Origin: Sphingobium sp. DEHP117
GTDB taxonomy: Bacteria > Pseudomonadota > Alphaproteobacteria > Sphingomonadales > Sphingomonadaceae
DNA: 64,000 bases
Assembly (NCBI RefSeq): GCF_030867385.1
Contig: NZ_JAPFBJ010000001.1
Span: forward strand, 310,001 to 374,000
Direction: 5' to 3'
Part shown: positions 54,241 through 63,917 of the stretch, piece by piece
Position numbering within the stretch: the first letter of the stretch is position 1
Layout: every line of letters begins with the position of its first letter
Notes under the pieces: model-generated
Seen by the model: the letters and a program-made list of their open reading frames with translations, nothing else
The model's database searches: none
What the model was told of the DNA's origin: nothing
Position numbers and translations under genes: made by a program

Positions 54241-56901
54241 TTACACCACTCCCGCCAACCCTTCTGACCAAGCCCGATGAATAAGCCGGGCTAGGCTCTT
54301 GCTCACCTGCTCGGTCACGTCTTTCGAAAGGCCTGGCTGCGCGAGGATCCGCTCAAGCGCCTCGCGCATCCGTCCCGCGCGCGGCTCGGCAAAGCGGCGG
54401 TGCCGGCCCAAGGGGGGCACCATCCGCGCCGCCGTCTGCGGGTTGATGGGATCGAGGGCGAGGATCAGGTCTGCCATCAGGCGATAGCCCGCACCCTCGC
54501 CCGAATGAAACGCCCACTGGTTTGCACCGAATGCGCCATAGACTGCGCGCACGCGGTTGGGGTTGGAGAGGGTAAAGTCCGGGTGCTGGCCCAGCTGCGC
54601 CACAATATTCACCGTGTCGGGATGGAAGGCCAGCGCCTGAGTCTGGAACCATTTGTCCAGCACCAGTGCGTCCTTGCCATAGCGGGCATAGAAATCGTCG
54701 AGCGCCGTCTGGCGTTCCGCGCACTCGATGCTGGCAAGCACGGCGAGCGCGCCTTGCCGCTCGGTCATGTTGTGCGCTTGGCTGTATTGCGCATAGGCCA
54801 AGGCCGGGCCATCCTCCGCGCCGGACGCGACGATATAGCCCAGTGCGACGTTCCGCAGCTTGCGCGCGCCCTTGTCAGCGCCCGAAAGCGAAAACGCATC
54901 GCGCGCCGTGCGGTCATGCACCTCGCGCCACAGCGGCAACAGGGCTTGCCCGACCTCGCTCAACAACGCCTCGCGCGCCGCGTGGATTGCGTCGGGGTCG
55001 ACCAGCGCCATCTGGTCTCCCACATAGGCCTCGCCCGGCAGGCGCACCGCCTCGGCAATGAAGGCATCGTCGAGCGCCCTATTGGTGAGAGCTGTGCGGA
55101 TCGCATCGATCACCGCGCCGCTCTCGGGTTCGCCGTTCGCCATGCCTTCGGTCAGCGCGCCGAGCATCAGCAGCTGCATCGCCTCATAGCGCGCGAAGGG
55201 GTCGTCATCGCTCGCCGCGAGAAACGCCAGCTCGTCCGGGCTGCGATGCATGTCGACGATCACCGGCGCGGAAAAGCCACGGTTGATGGACAGCACCGGC
55301 GCTGCGCGTACGCCCTCGAACACAAAGCTCTGCTCGGCCTCATTGAGCACCAGCAGCCGTTCCTCAATCCGCCTGCCCGATTGCCGGTCGAACAAAGCGG
55401 TGCGCAGCGGCAGCACCATCGGCGCCTTGTTCACCTGCCCCGGCGTGTCGGGCACGGATTGGCTCAGCGTCAGCGTGGCGGATTGGCTTTGCGCATCATG
55501 GCTCAGCACGGCGGCGACGCGTGGTGTGCCGGCCTGGGCGTACCACAGGCGAAACTGGGATAGGTCGATAGCCCCGCCTTTCTCCATCGCCTTCACGAAA
55601 TCCTCGCAGGTCGCCGCCTCGCCATCGTGCCGTTCGAAATAAAGGTCAGTGCCCCGCCGGAACCGCTCATCGCCCAGCAGGGTCGCCATCATGCGGATTA
55701 TCTCCGCTCCCTTGTTGTAGATGGTGGCCGTGTAGAAGTTACTGATTTCCATGTATGATTCAGGGCGGATAGGGTGGGCGAGCGGCCCCGCATCCTCCGG
55801 GAACTGCGCAGCGCGCAGCGTGCGCACATCCTCGATCCGCTTCACCGCTTCGCTACCCATATCGGCGGAAAAGCACTGGTCGCGATAGACGGTGAAGCCT
55901 TCCTTGAGGCTCAATTGAAACCAGTCCCGGCACGTAACGCGGTTGCCCGACCAGTTGTGGAAATATTCATGGGCGACCACGCCTTCCACCGCGTCGAAAT
56001 CGAGGTCGGTCGCGGTTTCGGGGTCGACCAGGATGTAGCGGCTGTTGAAGATGTTCAGCCCCTTGTTCTCCATCGCACCGAAATTGAAATCGGCCACCGC
56101 GACGATATTGAACACGTCGAGGTCATATTCCCGGCCATAGACGCGCTCGTCCCACGCCATGCTGTCTTTCAGCGCCTTCATCGCGTGGCTTGTGCGCGGC
56201 AGGTCGGCCTCGCGCACCCAGATGCCGAGTTTCACTTCGCGGCCGCTCATCGTGGTAAAGTTGTCGGCGTTGCAGGCAAGGTCGCCCGCCACCAGCGCAA
56301 ACAGGTAACATGGCTTGGGGAAGGGGTCGTTCCAGCGCGCCCAGTGGCGGCCATTCTCGCTTGTCCCGCTTTCCACCGGGTCGCCATTGCTGAGCAGCAC
56401 GGGGTACAGCGCCTTGTCCGCCTCCATGCGCACGGCATAGCGAGAGAGGACGTCGGGCCGGTCCGGGAAAAAGGTGATGCGGCGAAAGCCTTCCGCTTCG
56501 CATTGGGTACAGAGCAGGCCGCCGCTGGCGTACAGCCCCATCAGTTGGCTGTTCCTGGCGGGAGAGATGGCGACGATTGTTTCTACAACATGCGCCTCGC
56601 CGATCAGAGGCACGGTGAGCGGCGCATCGCCCTGCGGCCAGATTTCCCTGGGCAGTGGGGTGCCGTCAACGCTGACCGACATCAGTTCCAGCGCCTCGCC
56701 ATCGAGCACCAGCGGCCTGTCATGCGCGCCATTGCGGGTAACGGAAAGGCGGGCGGTGACTATCGTGCGCTCGGCATCGAGCGCGAAGTCGAGCGCGATG
56801 TCCGGCACCAGCCAGTCCGGCGCGCGATAGTCTTCGCGGCGGATCACGGTCGGGGTGGCGGGGGCTTCGGCAGGGGCGGAGGCGGTCTGGATATCGAGCA
56901 T
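54241..56901 (-). CDS. pepN: Aminopeptidase N
   Basis: An 886-residue M1 metallopeptidase, the size of E. coli PepN. The substrate motif GAMEN (FNFGAMENKGLN) and the zinc motif HEYFHNWSGNR, with the downstream glutamate in LKEGFTVYRDQ, are intact. The C-terminal half has the DUF3458-type helical domains. It removes N-terminal residues from peptides in the cytoplasm. Its stop lies 58 bases from the IS1380 transposase start, so the insertion just misses the gene. Confidence 0.96.
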   Translation of the reverse strand: MLDIQTASAPAEAPATPTVIRREDYRAPDWLVPDIALDFALDAERTIVTARLSVTRNGAHDRPLVLDGEALELMSVSVDGTPLPREIWPQGDAPLTVPLIGEAHVVETIVAISPARNSQLMGLYASGGLLCTQCEAEGFRRITFFPDRPDVLSRYAVRMEADKALYPVLLSNGDPVESGTSENGRHWARWNDPFPKPCYLFALVAGDLACNADNFTTMSGREVKLGIWVREADLPRTSHAMKALKDSMAWDERVYGREYDLDVFNIVAVADFNFGAMENKGLNIFNSRYILVDPETATDLDFDAVEGVVAHEYFHNWSGNRVTCRDWFQLSLKEGFTVYRDQCFSADMGSEAVKRIEDVRTLRAAQFPEDAGPLAHPIRPESYMEISNFYTATIYNKGAEIIRMMATLLGDERFRRGTDLYFERHDGEAATCEDFVKAMEKGGAIDLSQFRLWYAQAGTPRVAAVLSHDAQSQSATLTLSQSVPDTPGQVNKAPMVLPLRTALFDRQSGRRIEERLLVLNEAEQSFVFEGVRAAPVLSINRGFSAPVIVDMHRSPDELAFLAASDDDPFARYEAMQLLMLGALTEGMANGEPESGAVIDAIRTALTNRALDDAFIAEAVRLPGEAYVGDQMALVDPDAIHAAREALLSEVGQALLPLWREVHDRTARDAFSLSGADKGARKLRNVALGYIVASGAEDGPALAYAQYSQAHNMTERQGALAVLASIECAERQTALDDFYARYGKDALVLDKWFQTQALAFHPDTVNIVAQLGQHPDFTLSNPNRVRAVYGAFGANQWAFHSGEGAGYRLMADLILALDPINPQTAARMVPPLGRHRRFAEPRAGRMREALERILAQPGLSKDVTEQVSKSLARLIHRAWSEGLAGVV

Positions 56902-56975
56902 GGCCTCTATCTAGGCGCGGGTGCGGCGCTGCACAATCGCCTTGCATCGGATCTGAACTGCTATTCTATGGCAAC

Positions 56976-57836
56976 ATGACGCAGGAAATGCTCATTTTTG
57001 GCATGGGATACACCGGAACGCGCCTTCGCGACGCACTTTTGGCGCGCGGCTGGCGCGTAACCGGCGTGCGGCGAGAGGCAAGCGAGGGGGTATTGGCATT
57101 CGACGATGTCGCGGGCATCCGCGCTGCATTAGCCCGCGCCACCCACATCCTCTCCTCCGTCCCGCCCTATCCAACAGGCCAGGATCCGGTGCTAGAGCAT
57201 TTCCACGTGGAAATAGCCCTCGACAAGCGCTGGGTCGGCTACCTCTCTTCCACCGGCGTATATGGCGACACCGGCGGTGCCTGGGTCGATGAAAGCGCGC
57301 CCATCGGCACCGGCCGCCGCTCCGCGCGCGCTTCGGCAGACCGGGCCTGGCAGGCCTTGCGCGCAGATATACGCGTTTTCCGGCTGCCAGGAATTTACGG
57401 CGCGGGACGCAGCGCGCTGGACCGGGTACGGGAGGAAAAAGCCAATCGCATCGACCTGCCGGATCAGATCTTCAGCCGCATTCACGTGGATGACATCATC
57501 ACCGCCGTCCTTGCCAGCTTCGATGCGCCCCCCGGTGTTTACAACGTCGCGGACGACACGCCTGCCTCGCAGAACGCGGTGATAGAATATGCCTGTGATC
57601 TGCTCGGCTTGGCCGTGCCGCCGCTGCTTCCCCTGGAGGAGGCAAAGCTCAGTCCGCAAGCGCGCGCCTTTTATGCCGAGAATCGCCGCGTTGCTAACGG
57701 CAAGGCCAAGCGCCTGCTACGGTGGCGTCCGGCCTTTCCCGATTACAGGGCGGGATTGGCGATGTTGTTGGCGGCCGAAAGGTTATCCGCGAGATTTGCC
57801 CCCGGCGCATCGCCAGCGAAGCTGTATGCGGAATAG
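56976..57836 (+). CDS. NAD(P)-binding epimerase-like protein (YeeZ type)
   Basis: A 286-residue short-chain dehydrogenase relative. The N-terminal nucleotide site is LIFGMGYTGTRLRDALLARGW (Gly-x-Gly-x2-Gly pattern), followed by YLSSTGVYGDTGGAWVDE and FRLPGIYGAGRSALDRV. The classical Tyr-x3-Lys is absent in the usual place (RASADRAWQAL), so it may bind a cofactor without standard catalysis. YeeZ homologues are uncharacterised. ATG 56988 is an equally good start. The 3' end carries a palindrome at 57199 and overlaps a small ORF on the other strand. Confidence 0.78.
   Translation: MTQEMLIFGMGYTGTRLRDALLARGWRVTGVRREASEGVLAFDDVAGIRAALARATHILSSVPPYPTGQDPVLEHFHVEIALDKRWVGYLSSTGVYGDTGGAWVDESAPIGTGRRSARASADRAWQALRADIRVFRLPGIYGAGRSALDRVREEKANRIDLPDQIFSRIHVDDIITAVLASFDAPPGVYNVADDTPASQNAVIEYACDLLGLAVPPLLPLEEAKLSPQARAFYAENRRVANGKAKRLLRWRPAFPDYRAGLAMLLAAERLSARFAPGASPAKLYAE
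57199..57214. promoter_or_regulatory. Palindrome ATTTCCACGTGGAAAT, copy 1
   Basis: A perfect 16-base palindrome within the epimerase-like gene. Its 14-base core TTTCCACGTGGAAA occurs again at 62099-62112. The CACGTG centre and the flank pattern resemble parS (TGTTTCACGTGAAACA), the ParB binding site, but with C-G at the flank positions. Whether it binds a protein is unknown. Confidence 0.5.
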
Positions 57837-57901
57837 AGCACGCCGGCCGCCCATAACAGCGCGGCCCAGCGACTCCTGAACAGACGAGATAAACCGATCA
57901 T
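57743..57901 (-). CDS. Small membrane protein, 52 residues
   Basis: A short frame starting at ATG 57901 and ending with TAA at 57743-57745. The translation begins MIGLSRLFRSRWAALLWAAG and continues VLYSAYSFAGDAPGANLADN. It has a basic N-terminus, one hydrophobic segment rich in W, A and L, and a polar alanine/asparagine tail, the layout of a small inner-membrane protein. I recall similar RSRWAALLWAAG starts in sphingomonad hypothetical proteins. It follows ssb on the same strand and overlaps the 3' end of the epimerase-like gene by 94 bases in antisense. The alternative is a chance frame. Confidence 0.5.
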   Translation of the reverse strand: MIGLSRLFRSRWAALLWAAGVLYSAYSFAGDAPGANLADNLSAANNIANPAL

Positions 57902-57970
57902 GCCAACCAAAATACCGTCGCCCGGTTAAAGTGACGTGCCCGCCGATAGTTAACACCTACAGCGCGGGCT

Positions 57971-58501
57971 TCAGAACGGTACTTCGTCGTCCAGATCATT
58001 GCTGAAATTCGGTTCAGGCGAGCGGTCACGCACCGAGCTGCCGCCGGAGCGCCCGCTGCCATAGTCGTCATAATCACCTCCGCCATAGCCGGAGGAGCCT
58101 CCAGACCAGTCATTACCGCCTCCGCCGGAGCGTCCGCCGCCACCGCCGGGCGCGCCATCGAGCATCGTCAGGACTGCTCCCGGTCCCTGCAAGACCACCT
58201 CGGTCGTGTAGCGGTCATTGCCGGACTGGTCCTGCCATTTGCGGGTGCGCAGCTGCCCTTCGATATACACCTTGCTGCCCTTGCGCAGAAAACGCTCCGC
58301 GACTCCCGCCAGCCCTTCGGAGAAGATCGCCACCGTATGCCACTCGGTGCGCTCTTTCTTCTCGCCGCTGTTGCGGTCTTTCCAGCTTTCAGAGGTGGCG
58401 ATGCGGATGTTGCAGACTTTGCCGCCATTCTGAAAGCTCTTTACCTCGGGGTCCGCGCCCAAATTGCCGACCAGAATGACCTTGTTGACGCTGCCTGCCA
58501 T
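57971..58501 (-). CDS. ssb: Single-stranded DNA-binding protein
   Basis: A 176-residue SSB. The OB-fold begins [23 protein letters not shown], continues with [26 protein letters not shown] and [30 protein letters not shown], and is followed by a glycine-rich linker (residues ~125-160). The C-terminal tip DDEVPF is the partner-binding tail (DDDIPF in E. coli). It coats single-stranded DNA in replication and repair. ATG 58501 is clear; the frame upstream belongs to the feoB intergenic region. Confidence 0.96.
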   Translation of the reverse strand: MAGSVNKVILVGNLGADPEVKSFQNGGKVCNIRIATSESWKDRNSGEKKERTEWHTVAIFSEGLAGVAERFLRKGSKVYIEGQLRTRKWQDQSGNDRYTTEVVLQGPGAVLTMLDGAPGGGGGRSGGGGNDWSGGSSGYGGGDYDDYGSGRSGGSSVRDRSPEPNFSNDLDDEVPF

Positions 58502-58536
58502 GGAATGACTCTCTCTTGGAAATGGGATGGCAGTCC

Positions 58537-60396
58537 TTATAGCCCCAAGCCGACCGCCGTCCAGTAGGTGAGGCCAGCTGACACGTAGGCGAGCACGAAA
58601 AGATACCCCACCATGAAGGCGGGCCACTTCCAGCCGTTTGTTTCGCGGCGTGTGACCGCGATGGTTGAGATGCATTGCGGGGCAAACACGAACCAGGCCA
58701 GGAAGGCGAGGGCGGTAGGCAACGACCACTTGCTTTTGAGACGATCGCCGAGGGACTGCTCCAGCCGCGCCTCGTCATCTCCCGCGTCGATGCTGTACGT
58801 GGTGGCGAGAGCCGAAACGGCCACCTCACGCGCTGCCATAGCAGGGATGAGGGCGAGGGAGATGTCACGATTGAAGCCGATCGGCGCCAAAACGACATTT
58901 AGTCCCTCGGCTATACGCCCGGCAGCGCTATAGGAGACCGGCGAGATACTTGATCCTGCGGGCGGCTTAGGGAAGCTCAGCAATGCCCACAATATGATGG
59001 TGGAGGCGAAGATGATCGTGCCCGCGCGCTTCAGGAAGATAATCGCCCGTTGCCACAGACCAAGCGCGATGTCGCTCAACCGCGGCCACTGATATTTCGG
59101 CATCTCCATCAGGAACCCGCTGCTCTTGCCCTTCGCCACCGTGCGGCGCAGGAGCAAGGCCGCGACCATCGCGCCCACAATTCCCCCGACATACAGCGCA
59201 AACAGCACCAACCCCTGCAATCCTATGCCATAGCCGATGGTGCGCGACGGGATAAACGCGCCGATGATGAGCGCATAAACCGGCAGCCGCGCCGAGCAGG
59301 TCATCATGGGCGCGATGAGGATCGTGGTCAGCCGGTCCTTTGGATCCGAGATCGAGCGGGTGGCCATGATACCCGGCACGGCGCAGGCGAAGGAGGAGAG
59401 CAATGGAATGAATGCCCGGCCGGATAGGCCAACACGCGCCATCAGCCCATCCATGATGAAGGCCGCACGGGTCATATAGCCGGTAGCTTCGAGCATGAGG
59501 ATGAAAAAAAACAGGATGAGGATCTGAGGCAGAAAGACGATCACCGATCCGACACCGTTGATCGCGCCGTCTACCAGAAAAGACCTGAGATAACCCGGAC
59601 CGGTCGCTTCTGTAGCCAGATCGCCCAGCGTTCCAAACCAGCCCTCGATCATCGCGATTGGCGCCTCGGACCAGGCGTAAACACCCTGAAACATCACGAA
59701 GAGCAGCGCAAAAAGCAACAGCGGCCCCAACACGGGATGCAGGGCCACACTGTCGACCGCGTGGGTAAGTCGCCGCGAAGGTGTTTCACTCACGATTGTG
59801 GCAGCGGCCAGCTTTTTCGCGTAGCTGCGCCGTTCTTCGAAACTCATGCGCGCCGGCTGGGGCCTGAGTTGCACGGCTCCGGGGCCAACCAACAAGGTCA
59901 ACGAACCGATCAGATGGTCTAAGCCACGCTTGCGCACCGCAACCGTGGGGACAACGGGTACGCCTATTGCCTCGGAGAGAGCGTCAGGGCTGAGCTCAAT
60001 GCCGTCGCGGGCCGCGAGATCGACCATATTGAGGGCGAGCACGGTTGGCAGTCCAAGCTCCAGCACCTCCAGCGCGAAACGAAGGTTGTTTTCCAGATTA
60101 CTTGCGTCGGTTACGATGATGAGAGCGTCGGGTAATCGTTCTCCCGCTTGTTTACCCATCAGGACATCGCGCGTCACCTGCTCGTCCGGACTGGCGGGGG
60201 TGAGGCTGTAGGTGCCCGGCAGGTCTACTAGTTCAATCGGGCGGCCATCGGCCAGGCTCATACGCCCGGACTTGCGTTCCACGGTTACGCCGGGATAGTT
60301 GCCCAACTTTTGCCGAGCACCTGTCAACGCGTTGAACAGCGCGCTCTTGCCGGCATTGGGATTGCCGATCAGTGCGACAAGCGGCGCGGGCGTCAT
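58537..60396 (-). CDS. feoB: Ferrous iron transporter FeoB
   Basis: A 619-residue FeoB. The N-terminal G domain has G1 GNPNAGKS (residues 11-18), G3 DLPGTYSL, G4-like NMVDLA and a helical GDI region. The membrane part has two Gate motifs ([29 protein letters not shown] with [13 protein letters not shown], and [17 protein letters not shown]). It imports Fe2+ into the cytoplasm. It is shorter than the 773-residue E. coli protein. ATG 60396 overlaps the feoA stop (ATGA). No feoC is seen. Confidence 0.95.
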   Translation of the reverse strand: MTPAPLVALIGNPNAGKSALFNALTGARQKLGNYPGVTVERKSGRMSLADGRPIELVDLPGTYSLTPASPDEQVTRDVLMGKQAGERLPDALIIVTDASNLENNLRFALEVLELGLPTVLALNMVDLAARDGIELSPDALSEAIGVPVVPTVAVRKRGLDHLIGSLTLLVGPGAVQLRPQPARMSFEERRSYAKKLAAATIVSETPSRRLTHAVDSVALHPVLGPLLLFALLFVMFQGVYAWSEAPIAMIEGWFGTLGDLATEATGPGYLRSFLVDGAINGVGSVIVFLPQILILFFFILMLEATGYMTRAAFIMDGLMARVGLSGRAFIPLLSSFACAVPGIMATRSISDPKDRLTTILIAPMMTCSARLPVYALIIGAFIPSRTIGYGIGLQGLVLFALYVGGIVGAMVAALLLRRTVAKGKSSGFLMEMPKYQWPRLSDIALGLWQRAIIFLKRAGTIIFASTIILWALLSFPKPPAGSSISPVSYSAAGRIAEGLNVVLAPIGFNRDISLALIPAMAAREVAVSALATTYSIDAGDDEARLEQSLGDRLKSKWSLPTALAFLAWFVFAPQCISTIAVTRRETNGWKWPAFMVGYLFVLAYVSAGLTYWTAVGLGL

Positions 60397-60671
60397 GACG
60401 TGGCAGATGCCTCGTTTGATTTCGCCGCGTCCGGGCCTGTACGCACATGGATGGCGGCCGCATGCTCGCGCCGCATTGCGATAGTCATGCGACCGACCTG
60501 GCACGCCAACGCACCACGCCCCAGCATGCCGCCTCGATGCAATGTCTCGATGGTGGAGCCTTCGTCCACGCCAAATTCCCGCAGCCGTTGGGCTTCGCCG
60601 AGGGAGAGAACGTCCCAATCCACTCGATCTACATAGGCGGCGCGTCTCAGAGGAAGGGTGTCAAGTCGCAA
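60393..60671 (-). CDS. feoA: Ferrous iron transport protein FeoA
   Basis: A 92-residue FeoA with an SH3-like fold: AYVDRVDWDVLSLGEAQRLREFGVDEGSTIETLHRGG, then LACQVGRMTIAMRREHAAAIHV, where the family has GRMTLALR. It is needed for FeoB activity. The start appears to be TTG at 60671, the only codon that restores the usual N-terminus (LDTLP); no ATG or GTG in this position fits. A Fur-like box lies directly upstream. It is co-transcribed with feoB. Confidence 0.88.
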   Translation of the reverse strand: MRLDTLPLRRAAYVDRVDWDVLSLGEAQRLREFGVDEGSTIETLHRGGMLGRGALACQVGRMTIAMRREHAAAIHVRTGPDAAKSNEASATS

Positions 60672-60687
60672 GGGTGTTTCCTGTTTT

Positions 60688-60706
60688 GCGAACGATTATC
60701 AATATC
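60688..60706 (-). promoter_or_regulatory. Fur-like box upstream of feoA
   Basis: Read on the minus strand it is GATATTGATAATCGTTCGC, matching the E. coli consensus GATAATGATAATCATTATC at 15 of 19 positions. It lies 17 bases upstream of the feoA start codon, a place where a bound repressor would block transcription or the start site. The divergent transporter gene (60820) may also be affected. Confidence 0.7.
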
Positions 60707-60819
60707 TCTGGAAAAAATCGAGTCCTTTTTGCCGATGCGACGAGTTGAAGCGAATATTCTGTACGGGGGCGAGTTCCACTCTGGCTTTCCAGGCATGCTC
60801 GTTCATAAGGCACGGCATC

Positions 60820-62091
60820 ATGATTTCTCCCGATCCACACCCTCCCCACAGTCTGCATCTTCATCTCCCCGGCGCTCTTGGCCTGCGCGAGTTCGTGTTG
60901 ATGATGTCGGCGCTGATGGCGATGACGGCATTGTCGATCGACACGATGTTGCCGGCTCTGTCCGACATCGGCCGGGATCTCCACGTCTCCAACGCAAACA
61001 ACCGGCAGTCGGTCATCACGCTGTTCTTCATGGGAATGGCGTTCGGTTCACTTTTTTACGGGCCCTTGGCGGACCATTTCGGGCGCAGGCCAGTGCTCAT
61101 CGGTGCGCTGGTGCTCATGTTGATTTCGACGCTTTTGTGCACTTTCGCGCCTTCGATGGCACTGTTGCTGGTCGGTCGGTTCATGGCCGGATTCTGCGCG
61201 GCAGCCTGCCGAGTCATCGTCTTGAGCGTGGTGCGGGACTGTTATCGGGGTGACATGATGGCCCGCATCATGTCGCTCATCATGTTTACCTTCATGATTG
61301 TGCCGATGGCTGCACCTTCGTTGGGCGCGTTGCTCCTGTTTATCGCGCCGTGGCGATTTATCTTCGGCTTATTGGCGATCCTGATCGGCGGGATGCTGGT
61401 GTGGCTTGCGCTGAGACTGCCGGAGACGCTCGATCCCGCACACCGGATCCCTGTCCATCCGCGAGAGCTTGCTCATACTTTCGTCCGGGTGATCAGTAAC
61501 CGAAGCTCGCTGGGCTATATGCTGGCGAGTGGCGTGATGATGGGAGGGCTCTTGGGTTTTCTCGTTTCTGTGCAGCAGATATTCTTCGACGTATTTCACG
61601 CGCCTGGGCTGCTTCCCCTGGGATTTGCGCTGATCTCCGCATGGATGGCGGCGGGCAATCTGCTTAACGGAAAGATGGTGCAACGTTTCGGCGCCCGGCG
61701 CATGAGCCAGAGCGCGGTGATCGCGGTGATCCTGCTTTCGGCGGTGCATTATTTCATCGCGAAAGCGGAGCTGGAGAATGTGTGGATTTTCATCCTGATC
61801 CAGGGGATGACCACATTGTGCTTTTCCTTTGCGGGCGTAAATTTCAGCGCCATCGCCATGGAGCCTTTTGCGCGGGGGGCGGGGTTTGCGTCGTCGTTTC
61901 AGGCGTCGTTGACGACGTTTATCTCGGTCATATTGGGTGGGGTGGTGGGAGCCGCGTTTGACGGCACCACATTGCCCATAGCCCTGGGTTTCCTTGGTTT
62001 CGGATCCGGCACGCTGCTGCTGATCCTGTGGGCGGAGCGGGGCAAGCTGTTCACGCGGCCCCGCCACGCCCATTTGAGGGTTGGTCAGTAG
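60820..62091 (+). CDS. MFS transporter, Bcr/CflA drug-resistance type
   Basis: A 423-residue, twelve-span transporter. FMGMAFGSLFYGPLADHFGRRPVLIGAL carries the MFS motif A (G-x3-D-x2-G-R-R). LSIDTMLPALSDIGRDL and FAGVNFSAIAMEPFARGAGFASSFQASL are marks of the Bcr/CflA branch that exports drugs or other solutes. ATG 60820 follows the promoter region shared with feoAB; longer frames lack a family match. Regulation by iron is possible because of the Fur-like box, but this is inference. Confidence 0.85.
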   Translation: MISPDPHPPHSLHLHLPGALGLREFVLMMSALMAMTALSIDTMLPALSDIGRDLHVSNANNRQSVITLFFMGMAFGSLFYGPLADHFGRRPVLIGALVLMLISTLLCTFAPSMALLLVGRFMAGFCAAACRVIVLSVVRDCYRGDMMARIMSLIMFTFMIVPMAAPSLGALLLFIAPWRFIFGLLAILIGGMLVWLALRLPETLDPAHRIPVHPRELAHTFVRVISNRSSLGYMLASGVMMGGLLGFLVSVQQIFFDVFHAPGLLPLGFALISAWMAAGNLLNGKMVQRFGARRMSQSAVIAVILLSAVHYFIAKAELENVWIFILIQGMTTLCFSFAGVNFSAIAMEPFARGAGFASSFQASLTTFISVILGGVVGAAFDGTTLPIALGFLGFGSGTLLLILWAERGKLFTRPRHAHLRVGQ

Positions 62092-62098
62092 AGGGCTT

Positions 62099-62112
62099 TT
62101 TCCACGTGGAAA
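62099..62112. promoter_or_regulatory. Palindrome TTTCCACGTGGAAA, copy 2
   Basis: The exact 14-base core of the site at 57199-57214, located 7 bases after the MFS stop in the gap before the convergent permease gene. Two copies about 4.9 kb apart are far from random expectation for a 14-mer. It resembles parS-type sites in its CACGTG centre. The role is unknown. Confidence 0.5.
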
Positions 62113-62175
62113 GCATGTTTCGGATCGGCAACGATCAGACGCCGTTTCCGATCAAAATAGCCTTTTTACAATGAC

Positions 62176-63729
62176 TTATGCGTCATTTCCGCCTGGAGTA
62201 TGCGCTCCTGGCAATGGCGGCACCGGCTGGGGTGGGACATCGGCGTCATCCTCGTGCACGTCGACGATTCCGCGGCCCACGAAGCTGTGGTTGCGGCTGT
62301 AGAGGAAGTAGACGAGCAAGCCGATGACGGCCCAGCCGACGAACATCATCTTGGTCTCGTAGCCTAGCGACCAGAACAGATAGACGCAGCCGACTATCGC
62401 GACCGGCGCGGTAAACGCGATCCCCGGTGTGCGAAAGGGGCGCCTGCGCGCCGGGTCTGTCCGCCTCAATACCAGCACGGCGATCGAGACGGCGGCAAAG
62501 GCGAACAGAGTGCCGCTGTTGGAAATGTCCGCCAGCTTGCCCACCGGGAAAAACGCCGCGAACAGCGCCACGAAAATGCCGGTAAGGATCGTCACCACAT
62601 GCGGCGTATGAAATTTCGGGTGAATCTTTGAAAACATCTGCGGCAAGAGGCCATCGCGGCTCATCACGAAGAAAATACGCGTCTGGCCGAACATCATCAT
62701 CAGGATGACCGAGGGAAGGGCCAGACCCGCCGCGAGGCCGATGAGGTTGCCGATCTGCGGCCAGCCAATCGAGCGCAGGGTCCAGGCCAGCGCCTCCTTC
62801 GAGCAGACGACGGCTGCATCGCCGATGGCCGCGCACTGCTGGCTCAGCTCCATGCTGCCGGGTGCCAGAGCCGCGCCGCCCGCGCCTGATACCGGTTGCG
62901 CGCCCACGCTGCCGATCACGCCTGCCGCCACGAGAATATAAAATACCGTGCAGATGCCGAGCGAGCCGATCAGCCCGATCGGCATGTTGCGCTGAGGGTT
63001 TTTCGTTTCCTCCGCCGCCGTGGAGACCGCGTCGAAGCCGACATAGGCGAAGAAGATCGACGCCGCCGCCGCCGAAACGCCTGCGAAGCCGAGCGGCATG
63101 AATGGGGTGAAATTGTCCATGTTCATCACAGGCACGGCGAGGACGATGAACAGCGAAAGCGCCGCAACCTTCACACACACCAGTACCGCATTGACGATAG
63201 CGCTCTCGCGCGTGCCGATAACCAGCAGCCAGGTGACGAGCAGGGCGATGCCGAAGGCGGGGAGGTTGACGACCCCGCCGTCATAAGGGCCGCGCACCAG
63301 CATGTCTGGAATATCTATCGAAAAGGCGTTCTCGATCAGGCCGACGACATAGCCTGACCAGCCGACAGAAACCGCGCCTGCCGCCACCGCATATTCGAGG
63401 ATCAGCGCCCAGCCCACCATCCAGGCGATCAGTTCGCCCATGACGGCATAGCTGTAAGTATAGGCAGAACCGGAAACCGGCACCATCGCGGACATCTCGG
63501 CATAACACAGCGCCGCCACCGCGCAGACAAAACCCGCGATCACGAAGCTGAGCATCATGCCGGGACCTGCCTTTTGGGCGGCCTCGGCAGTCAGCACGAA
63601 AATGCCGGTGCCGATCACCGCGCCGATGCCCAGCATGGTGAGCTGGAATGCACCCAAAGACCGGTTGAGAGACTTCTTCTCTGCCGTCGCCAGAATCGAG
63701 TCCAGCGGCTTGATACGGCCAAAGATCAT
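62176..63729 (-). CDS. Amino acid permease (APC superfamily, CAT type)
   Basis: A 517-residue permease with twelve to fourteen spans. LNRSLGAFQLTMLGIGAVIGTGIFVLTAEAAQKAGPGMMLSFVIAGF is the APC signature of spans 1 and 2, AYTYSYAVMGELIAWMVGWALILEY follows, and FFAYVGFDAVSTAAEETKNPQRNMPIGLIGSLGICTV is the cationic amino acid transporter mark. It imports amino acids; the substrate cannot be fixed. The C-terminus ends with an acidic then proline-rich tail (DVHEDDADVPPQPVPPLPG). ATG 63729 (MIFGRIKPLDSIL) is the family start. Confidence 0.88.
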   Translation of the reverse strand: MIFGRIKPLDSILATAEKKSLNRSLGAFQLTMLGIGAVIGTGIFVLTAEAAQKAGPGMMLSFVIAGFVCAVAALCYAEMSAMVPVSGSAYTYSYAVMGELIAWMVGWALILEYAVAAGAVSVGWSGYVVGLIENAFSIDIPDMLVRGPYDGGVVNLPAFGIALLVTWLLVIGTRESAIVNAVLVCVKVAALSLFIVLAVPVMNMDNFTPFMPLGFAGVSAAAASIFFAYVGFDAVSTAAEETKNPQRNMPIGLIGSLGICTVFYILVAAGVIGSVGAQPVSGAGGAALAPGSMELSQQCAAIGDAAVVCSKEALAWTLRSIGWPQIGNLIGLAAGLALPSVILMMMFGQTRIFFVMSRDGLLPQMFSKIHPKFHTPHVVTILTGIFVALFAAFFPVGKLADISNSGTLFAFAAVSIAVLVLRRTDPARRRPFRTPGIAFTAPVAIVGCVYLFWSLGYETKMMFVGWAVIGLLVYFLYSRNHSFVGRGIVDVHEDDADVPPQPVPPLPGAHTPGGNDA

Positions 63730-63917
63730 AGAGATGTGTCCTTTATGTCCAGCGCACCCACCACGCACATGAAGCGGCGAGACTAGCCGCTTCTGCGCAT
63801 CGTGCAAGCAAAACGCTCTGACCAAATCTGGCGCCCCGGCGAACATATCCTATTGTCTATTTATTTAGTTGAGATAAGAGTGGTGCTTCGAACAGCCCAG
63901 TATGGCGGAGAAGGCGC

